Position numbers and translations under genes: made by a program
The notes under the pieces: generated by a model
Database searches by the model: none
What the model was told of the DNA's origin: nothing
Seen by the model: only the letters and a program-made list of their open reading frames with translations
Part shown: positions 54,911 to 62,754 of the stretch, one piece after another
Numbering within the stretch: position 1 is the stretch's first letter
How the letters are laid out: every line of letters begins with the position of its first letter
Origin: Archangium lipolyticum
GTDB taxonomy: Bacteria; Myxococcota; Myxococcia; Myxococcales; Myxococcaceae
DNA length: 64,000 nt
Assembly: GCF_024623785.1 (NCBI RefSeq)
Contig: NZ_JANKBZ010000014.1
Span: 124,001 to 188,000 of the forward strand
Direction of reading: 5' to 3'

Positions 54911-55933
54911 GTGTCCGATGCCAGGCTCCCCGTTCTCGATTTCGTTCTGAGCAACTACAAGAACTTCAACGCACGCGCCACGCGCGACGCGCTCCTCGCG
55001 TACTGGCGCCACATTTCAGCAGGCGGGCGGATGTTCTGGGCCGTCGCCGGTGCGATGTCGTCTGCCCAGTTGGGGATCACGCTCGCTCCCGCCATTCGCG
55101 CTGGCTTGATCCACGGCCTCTCGGTCACGGGGGCCAACCTCGAGGAGTCGCTCTTCCGGCTCGTCGCGCATCACAGCTACAAGGACTTCCCCGATTATCG
55201 GTACTTCACCAAGGGGGACGATACGAAGATCCTCGCCGACCGGATGCGCCGGGTCACCGACACCAGCATTCCCGAAGACGAGGCGTTCCGAGCGGTTGAG
55301 AAGATTGTCGTGCCCATGTGGCAGCGGGCGACAGCGAACGGTGAGCGGCGCTTCTGGCACGAGTACTTCTACGAGGTGATCCAGGCCATCGAGCCTGGGG
55401 CGTACGAGGGAGACCCCGAGGCCTGCTGGCTCCTCGCGGCGGCGCGTGCACGACTGCCCATCGTCGTGCCGGGCTACGAGGACTCCACCTTCGGGAACAT
55501 CTTCGCCTCGTACGTCAAGACGGGTGAGTGCAACGCCAGCATCGTGAAGTCCGGCATCGAGTACATGGCGGACTTCTACGACCGTTACCAGGAACTCTCG
55601 ACGGGCGCTGGCATCGGGTTCTTCCAGATCGGTGGCGGCATCGCCGGTGACTTCCCCATCTGTGTCGTGCCGTCGATCAAGTATGACCTCGCCCAGCCCG
55701 TGAAGCCGTGGGCGTACTTCTGTCAGATCAGCGATTCGACGACCTCGTACGGTTCGTACTCCGGAGCGACTCCCAACGAGAAGATCACGTGGGACAAGCT
55801 CACGGAGACGACGCCGATGTTCGTCATCGAGTCCGATGCGACGATCGTCGCGCCGCTCGTGCTCCGCGCGCTCCTCGAGTGCAAACTCCACCCCGCCGAG
55901 GCGGAGGCACTCATCGCTCGACACGGTGGTTAG
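54911..55933 (+). CDS. Deoxyhypusine-synthase-like protein
   Basis: A 340-residue protein of the deoxyhypusine synthase family. Matching blocks: GAMSSAQLGITLAPAIRAG, VTGANLEESLFRL, TDTSIPEDEAFRAVE, PGYEDSTFGNIFAS, GIGFFQIGGGIAGDFPI and SGATPNEKITWDKL, in which Lys296 lines up with the catalytic Lys of the human enzyme (SWGKI), then VIESDATIVAPLVLRALLE. Bacteria lack eIF5A, so bacterial members are thought to act in polyamine metabolism (e.g. homospermidine-type reactions); that is known of the family, not shown here. It starts with GTG, preceded by GGAGG at a good distance. Confidence 0.8.
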   Translation: MSDARLPVLDFVLSNYKNFNARATRDALLAYWRHISAGGRMFWAVAGAMSSAQLGITLAPAIRAGLIHGLSVTGANLEESLFRLVAHHSYKDFPDYRYFTKGDDTKILADRMRRVTDTSIPEDEAFRAVEKIVVPMWQRATANGERRFWHEYFYEVIQAIEPGAYEGDPEACWLLAAARARLPIVVPGYEDSTFGNIFASYVKTGECNASIVKSGIEYMADFYDRYQELSTGAGIGFFQIGGGIAGDFPICVVPSIKYDLAQPVKPWAYFCQISDSTTSYGSYSGATPNEKITWDKLTETTPMFVIESDATIVAPLVLRALLECKLHPAEAEALIARHGG

Positions 55934-56139
55934 CCGCAGCCATATCTTCGAACGGCGCTCTCTGACGGGGGTCGCCTGCGGCGACCAGGACGATGTCTCC
56001 GGGCCAGATCGCGGCGAGGCGTTCCGCTGCCCCGCGCGGCGCGCCTTGCCCTTCGCCGGGGCGCTCCGCAATCGTTCCGGCGACCCTTCGTAGGACCGGA
56101 TGCGCCGCCCCAAGCGGCCTCTCTCCCGGAGTCGTTTTC

Positions 56140-56664
56140 ATGCCCAGGTCCCTCCTGTCTGTCCTCGCCGCCCTCTCCCTGCTCGCCACGCCCGCCGCCG
56201 CCCTCGCGGAGGACGACGCCAAGAAGACGGACAAGGCCGGCACCTGCACCATCCACGCGAAGAAGGGGGACCTCGTCGCCCAGGGCAAGAACCTGGTCGT
56301 CGAGAGCGGAACGAAGGCCCGGGACGCGATCGCCATCGATGGCAACGTGAAGGTCCGCGCCGGCGCCACGGTCAACAACGTGGTGTCCATCCGGGGCAAG
56401 GTGACCATCGAACCCGGCGCCCAGGTGTCGGGAGACGTGACGTCCCTCGGAGGAGACGTCGTCCTCGGAAAGAGCGCCACCATCTCCGGGGACGTGGTCG
56501 CCCTCGGAGGGAAGATTCAGACCGGAGAGGGCGTCACCATCTCCGGCGAGAAGACCCAGCTCTCGGTGAGCTTCAACGGAGAGGAACTCTTTCAGAAGCT
56601 CTTCAGCGGCATCATCACCGGCGAGGGCACCCGCGACTGCGAGCTGAGCTTCGACGAGGACTGA
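56140..56664 (+). CDS. Exported bactofilin-like polymer-forming protein
   Basis: A 174-residue protein with signal peptide (SLLATPAAALAED). The mature part is a run of hexapeptide-like beta-helix turns (IDGNVKVRAGATVNNVVSIRG, VTIEPGAQVSGDVTSLGGD, VVLGKSATISGDVVALGGK), the pattern of bactofilins, but those are cytoplasmic. The C-terminus (CELSFDED) carries a second Cys that could pair with Cys in GTCTIHAKK near the N-terminus. Function unknown; possibly an envelope or periplasmic filament. Confidence 0.72.
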   Translation: MPRSLLSVLAALSLLATPAAALAEDDAKKTDKAGTCTIHAKKGDLVAQGKNLVVESGTKARDAIAIDGNVKVRAGATVNNVVSIRGKVTIEPGAQVSGDVTSLGGDVVLGKSATISGDVVALGGKIQTGEGVTISGEKTQLSVSFNGEELFQKLFSGIITGEGTRDCELSFDED

Positions 56665-56670
56665 CCGCCG

Positions 56671-56696
56671 ACGCATAGGGCGAAGAGAAGGCCTGT
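56671..56696 (+). repeat. 26-bp direct repeat, left copy
   Basis: ACGCATAGGGCGAAGAGAAGG followed by CCTGT; it matches the sequence at 62619-62644 at 24 of 26 positions in the same orientation. The copy sits just before the lanthipeptide synthetase gene. Confidence 0.6.
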
Positions 56697-56825
56697 GGAG
56701 GGGGCGGGCTGGTGCAGAGGGGCCGAGGAGGGCCGCTGACGGGTGGCGTCGAGCTTGCACGACGGTGATGGAGGGGGTTCTTATACAGCCCGAGCCGGAA
56801 AACGATGGACGCGCGTTGAGAGGTG

Positions 56826-59474
56826 ATGGAAGTGCCTTCGGATTCATTCCTCGCGCTGATCTCAGAAGCCTGTGCCTTGCAGGGGGGGGCCATGAGCGCC
56901 TGGCGAGTCCAACCTTCCAAGGAGTGGATCCGGGTCCTGCCCAACGAGGCTCCGGTGCCGCAGCAGGGTTGGAAGCTGCATCTCTCGGCGGGTCTGCTGT
57001 CCGCGGAGCGCATCCTGAGCCAGGCCTTGCCGGTGTTGTTGGCCGAGCGGGTGTCCTTCAAGGTGGCCGCCTCACCGCAGGTGCTGGGCGCTCTCAACGA
57101 GGGCCATGGTGGGCGGAGCCAGGTCGGCAAGTTCCTGACGGTCTACCCGCGGGATGACGCGCACGCGGTCCACCTGGCCTCCCGGCTCGACGAGGCCACC
57201 CGTGGTCTGTCCGCCCCATCCATTGCCTCGGATCGGCCACTGCGGCCCGGCAGCTGCGTCTTCTATCGCTACGGCAGCTTCAGCAGCCGTCACATGCAGA
57301 CGCCGCTGGGCCAGGTGATGACCTTGCTCGAGGCGCCAGATGGCCAGCTCGTCCCGGATCGCCGAGAGCCGGTCTACCGGGTGCCTGCGTGGGCGAAGGA
57401 CCCGTTCATCGCAGCGGGGGTGGCAGCTCAGTTGCCCGAGGCCGCGACGGTGCTCGCGGAGCGTTATGCGCCCGTGGCCGTCCTTCACCGCACCCACCGG
57501 AGCACGGTCCTGCTGGCGATCGATTTGAAGGAGATGCGCAAGTGCGTGCTCAAGCAGGTGACGCGCTCCGCGGGCGATGATGCGGCGGGCAGCCGACGCC
57601 TGCGGCACGAACTGGAAGTGCTCACCCTGCTGGCCCCGTCGCCCTGGTTTCCGGCCCCGTACCAGTACGTCGAGGACGAGACCTTCGCCTATCTGTCCAT
57701 GGAGGACATCGAAGGCGAGACGCTCGAGGTCCATGTCCGCAAGCTCTCGGCACGAGGCTGTTTCGCGACCGAGGCTCAGCTCCTGTCCTGGGGGCGCCAG
57801 CTCGCCGAAGCCCTGGCGAGCCTGCATGAGCGGGGACTCGTCCATGGAGATGTCAAGGCCCCCAATGTCATCATCACTTCCAGCGGGAAGCTTCGCCTGA
57901 TCGACCTGGAGCTGGCGCACGGCGCCAGCGCGCCACGCGTCACGGACGCTGGCAAGGGAACCCGCGGTTACATGACACGGGAGCAGTTCTCCGGACAGGC
58001 CTCCACCGTCGCGGATGACGTCTACGCCCTGGGCGCGCTGCTCTACTTCGCCGCCACGAGCGCGGAGCCCTCGCTCGCCCCGGAGGGCTCGTTGCTCTCC
58101 CGGCCCCTCTCCCTGCTCAACCCATTGCTGTCCCCTCGGCTCGCGGCCTTCATCGCGCGGTGCTTGACGCCGGAGCACCGGCCCGACTCGATGCGGGAGG
58201 TCATCGCCGCGCTCTCGGAGCTGGACGCCTCCCCGCCCTCAATCCAGGTCCCTGGTCTGGAGCCCCTGGCCGGTGTGGCTCCGCCGGTGGACCTCTACCG
58301 CATGCAAGCACGGCGTCTGGGCGACACGCTCGTCCATGTGGCGCAGCGAGTCCCCTCCCAGGGCGCCCTCTTCTGGAACCATGGGCACCTCCTGGGCGGA
58401 GGACTGCCCTCCCTGGACATCAACCTGGGCAGCGCCGGCATTCTCCTCACGCTGTCAGCCCTGGTCTCCGCTTTCGACGAGCCAGGGCAGCGGGCCACGC
58501 TCGCCGAGGCGGCGCGCTGGCTGGCGAAGGCTCCGAGACCCGAAGGACCGCCGCACCCGGGTCTCTATGTGGGGGAGGCGGGAGTGGGGCTGGCGCTGCT
58601 GCGCGCCGGACGGGTGTTGGAGGACGAGGGGTTGCTGCGGGAGGCGCGGAAGCGGGCACGGCTCATCGCCTCGCTTCCCTTTGCCTCACCGGACCTGTTC
58701 AACGGCACGGCCGGGCGCGCGAGGTTCCACCTCGAGCTGTGGCGGGAGCTCGACAGCTCCGAGGACCTCCAGGCCGCGCTCGCCGCCGGAGCCGCACTCA
58801 TCGACGGAGCACAGCGCTCGGAGCCGGAAGGACTCCTCAAGTGGGCGATTCCCCCGGGCTATGATGGGCTCAGTGGCCAGATCCAGCCGGGCTATGCCCA
58901 CGGGGCGGCGGGGATTGCCGACACCCTGCTCGAGCTCTACGAAGCCACGCAGGAGAAGCGCTTCCTGGAGGCAGCCCGGGGAGCGGGCCGCTGGCTCGTC
59001 TCGCAGGCGGCCGAGGCGCTGGAGGACGGCAGCGGCTTGTGCTGGCCCCAGCAGGAGGGGGGCCCACCGCACGCGGCACTCTGGTGCCATGGCGCGGCGG
59101 GGATTGGGAAGTTCTTCCTGCATGCTTCCCGGCTGGAAATCCTGCCGGAAGCCGCCGGGTTCGCCGCGCGTGCCGCCAGGACCGTCGCGCGAGGGACTCG
59201 CTGGACCAATCCCGTCCAGTGCCACGGCCTGTCCGGGAATATCGAGTTCCTGCTGGACATGTTCCAGGCCACGCGGGAGCAGGAGTACCTGGATGGGGCC
59301 TACGCGCTCGCCCAGGCCCTCGAGGCCTTCGCCGTGGAGAAGGAGGGCCAGCTCTACTGGCCCGCGGAGAACCCGGAGTCCTTCAGCCCGTCCTACCTGG
59401 TGGGCTATGCGGGAGTCGCGGCGTGTTTGCTCCGGCTCGCCGAGCCCGCCCACCGCGTGTCTCTCTTGCGTTGA
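56826..59474 (+). CDS. Lanthipeptide synthetase (class III/IV, LanKC/LanL)
   Basis: An 882-residue three-domain lanthipeptide synthetase. Residues about 30-205 form the phosphoSer/Thr lyase-like domain (WKLHLSAGLLSAERILSQ, VGKFLTVYPRDD, YRYGSF); about 210-480 a Ser/Thr kinase-like domain (KCVLKQV, LVHGDVKAPNVII near His340, LRLIDLELA); about 505-880 a LanC-like cyclase domain (GYAHGAAGIADTLLELYE at 689-706, WCHGAAGIGKFFLHA, QCHGLSGNIEFLLDM). Cys754, Cys799 and His800 match the NisC zinc ligands with nearly identical spacing (45 versus 46), so the cyclase looks catalytically intact as in class IV (LanL); class III enzymes have lost them. ATG 56826 follows GAGAGG. Confidence 0.9.
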   Translation: MEVPSDSFLALISEACALQGGAMSAWRVQPSKEWIRVLPNEAPVPQQGWKLHLSAGLLSAERILSQALPVLLAERVSFKVAASPQVLGALNEGHGGRSQVGKFLTVYPRDDAHAVHLASRLDEATRGLSAPSIASDRPLRPGSCVFYRYGSFSSRHMQTPLGQVMTLLEAPDGQLVPDRREPVYRVPAWAKDPFIAAGVAAQLPEAATVLAERYAPVAVLHRTHRSTVLLAIDLKEMRKCVLKQVTRSAGDDAAGSRRLRHELEVLTLLAPSPWFPAPYQYVEDETFAYLSMEDIEGETLEVHVRKLSARGCFATEAQLLSWGRQLAEALASLHERGLVHGDVKAPNVIITSSGKLRLIDLELAHGASAPRVTDAGKGTRGYMTREQFSGQASTVADDVYALGALLYFAATSAEPSLAPEGSLLSRPLSLLNPLLSPRLAAFIARCLTPEHRPDSMREVIAALSELDASPPSIQVPGLEPLAGVAPPVDLYRMQARRLGDTLVHVAQRVPSQGALFWNHGHLLGGGLPSLDINLGSAGILLTLSALVSAFDEPGQRATLAEAARWLAKAPRPEGPPHPGLYVGEAGVGLALLRAGRVLEDEGLLREARKRARLIASLPFASPDLFNGTAGRARFHLELWRELDSSEDLQAALAAGAALIDGAQRSEPEGLLKWAIPPGYDGLSGQIQPGYAHGAAGIADTLLELYEATQEKRFLEAARGAGRWLVSQAAEALEDGSGLCWPQQEGGPPHAALWCHGAAGIGKFFLHASRLEILPEAAGFAARAARTVARGTRWTNPVQCHGLSGNIEFLLDMFQATREQEYLDGAYALAQALEAFAVEKEGQLYWPAENPESFSPSYLVGYAGVAACLLRLAEPAHRVSLLR

Positions 59475-59495
59475 TTCGGCGCCTGCATCGGCTTC

Positions 59496-60503
59496 CTAGT
59501 CCGTCCGCAAGGCCTTGGGGACGTTCTGGAAGGTAGGGGCGTCGCGGACAAGCTCTTCCCGCAGGACGGAGAAACCAGCGCCGAGACGCTCGCTCAACCG
59601 GTAGAGCTCCAGGACGACGGCGAACCAGAGCGACGGCGTCGAACCCCGTCCCTCCGCGAGGAACCCATGAGCCTCCGACAAGAACTCCGCGTCACGCTCC
59701 TGGGCGGCCAGCCACCGCAGCCGCAACCACTGGTGCGGCCGGGCGAAGCGCGCGCAGGCCGCCGACGCGCCGGGTTGGAGATGGGGAGTGAATCGCTCCA
59801 GCCTGCGCCGGGTCTCGGGGGTCTCGGGGGCAAGCACCTCGGCCAGAGACTCCATGACATCGTCGAACGCCGCGGCCCGCATGTCGTCGCTCATGGGCGG
59901 GACCGCGGCGGTGCATTGCGACTCCGGGAGCGGCCAGGAGGCGGTATTGCCCTCGATGTATGAGAGGAGATTCACCCCCAGGTTCAGCGCCTCATCCAGC
60001 CGTCCCCGGCGGGCCTCCATGTGGAGCAGGTTGCGCACGAGGTGGATGCGTCGGGGCTCGAGGAACGTATAGCCATGCGCCCCTTGAAGTGCATGGGTGG
60101 CATCCAAGGCCTTGAACAACGCGGTCCGTGATTGCTCGAAGCGTCCCTCTCGGTAATCGAGGTAGGCCTCCGCGGCCTGATGGATCGAGGTCATGAGCAG
60201 GCGTGCTTCGATGCTCATCTGCTCCAAGCCCAGCTCGGAGCGAGCCTCCCGCATCGCCTGCTCGGCGGCGGCGTTCTCACCGGAGCGTGAGGCGCGCAAC
60301 GCTCGCTCGCGAGGAGCGACGCTTCGGCGGAACCGTTCGATATCCTCGGCTGAAAGCCGGACGATGACCTGGCGCCGAGCCTCCTGCTCAAACCGTCCCA
60401 GCAGGACAGCCTGCGCGGGACGCGAGCTCAGCCCCCGCCCCTGTCTGTATGCTTGCAGAACCATTTGCGGCATCAAGCCAGGCGGCTCCGCTCCACGACT
60501 CAT
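59496..60503 (-). CDS. TPR-like hypothetical protein between synthetase and precursor
   Basis: A 335-residue, mostly helical protein without signal or membrane helix, with short tetratricopeptide-like helices (AEAYLDYREGRFEQSRTALFKALDATHAL, LHMEARRGRLDEALNLGVNLLS). Regions rich in Arg/Glu predict coiled coils near 45-110. It lies on the strand opposite to the synthetase and its precursor. I do not recognise a family, and no HTH or protease motif was found; a regulator or maturation partner of the lanthipeptide system is only suggested by position. Confidence 0.55.
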   Translation of the reverse strand: MSRGAEPPGLMPQMVLQAYRQGRGLSSRPAQAVLLGRFEQEARRQVIVRLSAEDIERFRRSVAPRERALRASRSGENAAAEQAMREARSELGLEQMSIEARLLMTSIHQAAEAYLDYREGRFEQSRTALFKALDATHALQGAHGYTFLEPRRIHLVRNLLHMEARRGRLDEALNLGVNLLSYIEGNTASWPLPESQCTAAVPPMSDDMRAAAFDDVMESLAEVLAPETPETRRRLERFTPHLQPGASAACARFARPHQWLRLRWLAAQERDAEFLSEAHGFLAEGRGSTPSLWFAVVLELYRLSERLGAGFSVLREELVRDAPTFQNVPKALRTD

Positions 60504-60656
60504 CGGACAAGCTCCAGCGGGGACATGATAGAGACCGGTCTCAGCCTATCCGGAACCTCCAGGTTGCTTCTAGCTCTGGGTGTTCATCTCCCACGGGCGA
60601 ACCGCTCGAGGACGTTCCACTCAGCCGGTTCTGGGTTTGATTCAAGATGGTTTTCC

Positions 60657-60706
60657 TTGACATTCAAGAAAACCTTCTTTTAGATGAGCTTGAGAGTAAC
60701 TCTCAA
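60657..60706 (+). promoter_or_regulatory. Promoter with two palindromes upstream of the precursor
   Basis: A consensus -35 TTGACA at 60657-60662, 17 bases, then TTAGAT at 60680-60685 as a weak -10; start near 60692. An inverted repeat GGTTTTCCTTG / CAAGAAAACC (60649-60674) covers the -35, and the perfect palindrome TTGAGAGT-A-ACTCTCAA (60690-60706) covers the start point. Either could bind a repressor. Confidence 0.55.
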
Positions 60707-60732
60707 ACAACGTCGTCATAACGGAAAACCAG

Positions 60733-60945
60733 ATGAACGATACCCTCCAGGACATCCGGGGTAAGGTGCAGGAGCTGTTGAGTCGCGCTGAGATCGATGC
60801 CAGCTTCCGTCAGATGCTGCAGGTGAATCCCGGCGACGTTCTCTGTACCGCAGGCATTCCCAAAGCCGTTGACAGCACACAGGTGGCCCTGCCTCCAACC
60901 TGTGAGGTGGTCAGCTGCATGCTCACCTGTTTTACAACGTCATAG
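60733..60945 (+). CDS. Lanthipeptide precursor peptide with NHLP-like leader
   Basis: A 70-residue peptide. Residues about 1-41 form a leader of the nitrile-hydratase-like (NHLP) style: RGKVQELLSRAEIDASFRQM, then NPGDVLCTAGIP, ending near a CTAG-IPK double-Gly-like position. The following ~29 residues are rich in Thr/Ser/Cys, with Cys57, Cys62 and Cys66 and dehydratable Ser48, Thr49, Thr56, Ser61, Thr65, Thr68, Thr69 and Ser70. This is the composition of a core that a LanL enzyme would dehydrate and cyclise into thioether rings. The synthetase lies about 1.3 kb upstream on the same strand. No transporter or protease gene accompanies it. There is no good Shine-Dalgarno site. Confidence 0.75.
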   Translation: MNDTLQDIRGKVQELLSRAEIDASFRQMLQVNPGDVLCTAGIPKAVDSTQVALPPTCEVVSCMLTCFTTS

Positions 60946-60989
60946 CGTGACGCCGTCCTGGGCCCCTGTCCCCAGGACGCATCACCGTG

Positions 60990-61345
60990 GCGTGATATAA
61001 ATCCACGAAGCGGGCGCCGCCCTGAGAGGGATTGAGGCGGACTTGCCCACCAGCAACGAGGCGAGCGCCGCGAGCCTGTCACCGAAGACACTGCGCGCGT
61101 GCGCGGGCACCTCCCCGCGCGTCACCACCCCGCAGCCAGGGCATTGCAGTGCATGACAGCGATACTCGGTGACGATGGCCGACAGGGGCGGCACCTCCAC
61201 CACCTGATGCCGCCGGGTCGCGCGATCCTGCCCCCACAGCCGTCGCTTGCAACCCCTGCACTCCCCGGGCACCAACTCCACCACGTGCTGCACCTCCTCG
61301 GGCGGCAGCAGCGCGCGCTCATGCTTCTTATGTCCAGGTTGGCCT
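60990..61345 (-). mobile_element. IS66-family transposase remnant
   Basis: On the minus strand QPGHKKHERALLPPEEVQHV, VVELVPGECRGCKRRLWG and YRCHALQCPGCGVVTRGEVP (the zinc-binding CxxC...CxxC region) match IS66-type TnpC. The fragment stops after RLAALASLLVGK, without the DDE domain. It is fused at about 61345 to an IS3-type OrfA scrap. Confidence 0.7.
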
Positions 61346-61349
61346 CCTG

Positions 61350-61508
61350 GACGGTGCCCTTGCCACCCTCGGCCTCGCGTACCCAGTTGCGCAGGGCCGA
61401 CTCGGTCAGGTCCAGGTCCTTGGCCACCTGAGGCAAGCTCTTGCCGCCCTCACGCACCAGTCGGACCGCATCAGCCCTGAACTCCGGAGTGAAACTCCGC
61501 CTCTTCGA
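61350..61508 (-). mobile_element. IS3-family OrfA remnant
   Basis: RRSFTPEFRADAVRLVREGG and GKSLPQVAKDLDLTESALRN, read on the minus strand, are the N-terminal helix-turn-helix of IS3-type OrfA. It runs without a break into the IS66 fragment and overlaps the last ~12 codons of the terpene-cyclase-like gene, so an insertion probably changed that gene's 3' end. Confidence 0.7.
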
Positions 61509-62514
61509 GGCGCCCCGCGCGGGCGAGCCGGAGCAAGCCGGCGCGGGCCTCGGACCACTGCCGCGTCAGCGCCTCGGACGGCTCGCCCAGCCTGCTCACC
61601 GCATCGAGCAGCGGGAACGTCGAGGCCTGCGCACGCGGGCTGGGCGAGCGATCGGCCGTCGGGAGGATGGTGGTCCTCCCGGCATGGGCCTGGCGCTCGA
61701 CGCGCACGACGCCGTCGGGCCAGCGCTCGACGAGGGCATTGACGACGGTGGCGGCCGCGGCCTCCGGCAGCCGCTGCTCGGTTGCTTCGGCCCACCGCAC
61801 CAGGACGGCCAGTCCGCGCAGCACGTCGTAGAAGTAGAAGCGCGGGAACGTGAGCGCGCGCCAGGCCACCGCCGCACCGCGCTCCTCGGCGTTGTGCACG
61901 GTCCGCGAGCCGTGAATGAGGGCACGGTCAATCAGGAAGCCACCGGCGCGAGTGGCAAAGGCGCGCTGCTCGCTCGATCCGGCTCCGCCGAGCAGCATGG
62001 CCTCGAGCGTCGCGACAGTCCCGACCATCGAGCTGGGGCACTCGCCGGTCTGGAGGTACGCGGTGTTGTCGCAGTTGAGGCCACCATCGGCCATCTGGTA
62101 CCGCACGAACCAGGGTTTGACCCAGGGCAGCGTCCGCTCGACGTCGATGCCGCACGCGGCGAGCACCGGGTACATCGTGCCGAGGGCGCAATGACAGGCA
62201 CTGTCGCGCTGCGTGTCTGCACCCGGGGCATCGCTCGGGTGGATCGGGAAGAGGTGCAAGAGGCGATCGATCCTCGCGGCCATCGCCGCGGAGGTGCGCG
62301 AGGGGATCTGGCGTGCTTCGCCGAGCTCGTGGAGCAGCAGCATGTGCCACCACGGGGAGTTCCACTTGGGCCAGTACGGATCACGCTCGATGCTGTGCAA
62401 CGCGGCATCCGAGCCGAGGTAGGCGATGGAATCGGCAACCCCACGCTCGACCTCTGCGCTCCGGAGTGAGGTGGGGCTGGGAACGGCGGCAAGCTTCTCG
62501 AGATCGATCGTCAT
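61471..62514 (-). CDS. Terpene-cyclase/prenyltransferase-like protein, 3' end altered
   Basis: A 347-residue protein of the alpha/alpha-barrel superfamily of squalene/hopene cyclases and prenyltransferases: PWWHMLLLHELGEA, ADGGLNCDNTAYLQTGECPSSMVGTVATLEAML (the DGGxxCD repeat seen in cyclase QW repeats), TFPRFYFYDVLRGLAVLVRW. It is shorter than a typical squalene cyclase (about 600) and lacks the DxDD motif, so a function in cyclisation is doubtful. The last residues (EEAEFHSGVQG) derive from the IS3 fragment. It sits between the lanthipeptide genes and the right direct repeat. ATG 62514 has no strong ribosome site. Confidence 0.6.
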   Translation of the reverse strand: MTIDLEKLAAVPSPTSLRSAEVERGVADSIAYLGSDAALHSIERDPYWPKWNSPWWHMLLLHELGEARQIPSRTSAAMAARIDRLLHLFPIHPSDAPGADTQRDSACHCALGTMYPVLAACGIDVERTLPWVKPWFVRYQMADGGLNCDNTAYLQTGECPSSMVGTVATLEAMLLGGAGSSEQRAFATRAGGFLIDRALIHGSRTVHNAEERGAAVAWRALTFPRFYFYDVLRGLAVLVRWAEATEQRLPEAAAATVVNALVERWPDGVVRVERQAHAGRTTILPTADRSPSPRAQASTFPLLDAVSRLGEPSEALTRQWSEARAGLLRLARAGRLEEAEFHSGVQG

Positions 62515-62618
62515 TCGCGGCTCTGGTCTGAGAGGCCTCTTCTCTTAACGGGGGAGCCGCTCCCGGGCGAGTGCTATTTGTAAAGTGGTGAAGGTGCTGG
62601 TGCCCAGTGGACCTCGCA

Positions 62619-62644
62619 ACGCATAGGGCGAATAGAGGGCCTGT
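62619..62644 (+). repeat. 26-bp direct repeat, right copy
   Basis: ACGCATAGGGCGAATAGAGGG followed by CCTGT; differs from the left copy (56671-56696) at two positions. It lies 105 bases beyond the start of the terpene-cyclase-like gene. The 240 bases 62515-62754 hold nothing else that I recognise. Confidence 0.6.
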
Positions 62645-62754
62645 CGCGGGTGAGGGACGGTCCTGCCACGAGGGCAACACTGCCCTGCCCGCCCGAGGGC
62701 TACAGCGACCGCGCGCACGCTGCCAGAGTCGTCGGCATGTCAAGACGATGCGAG

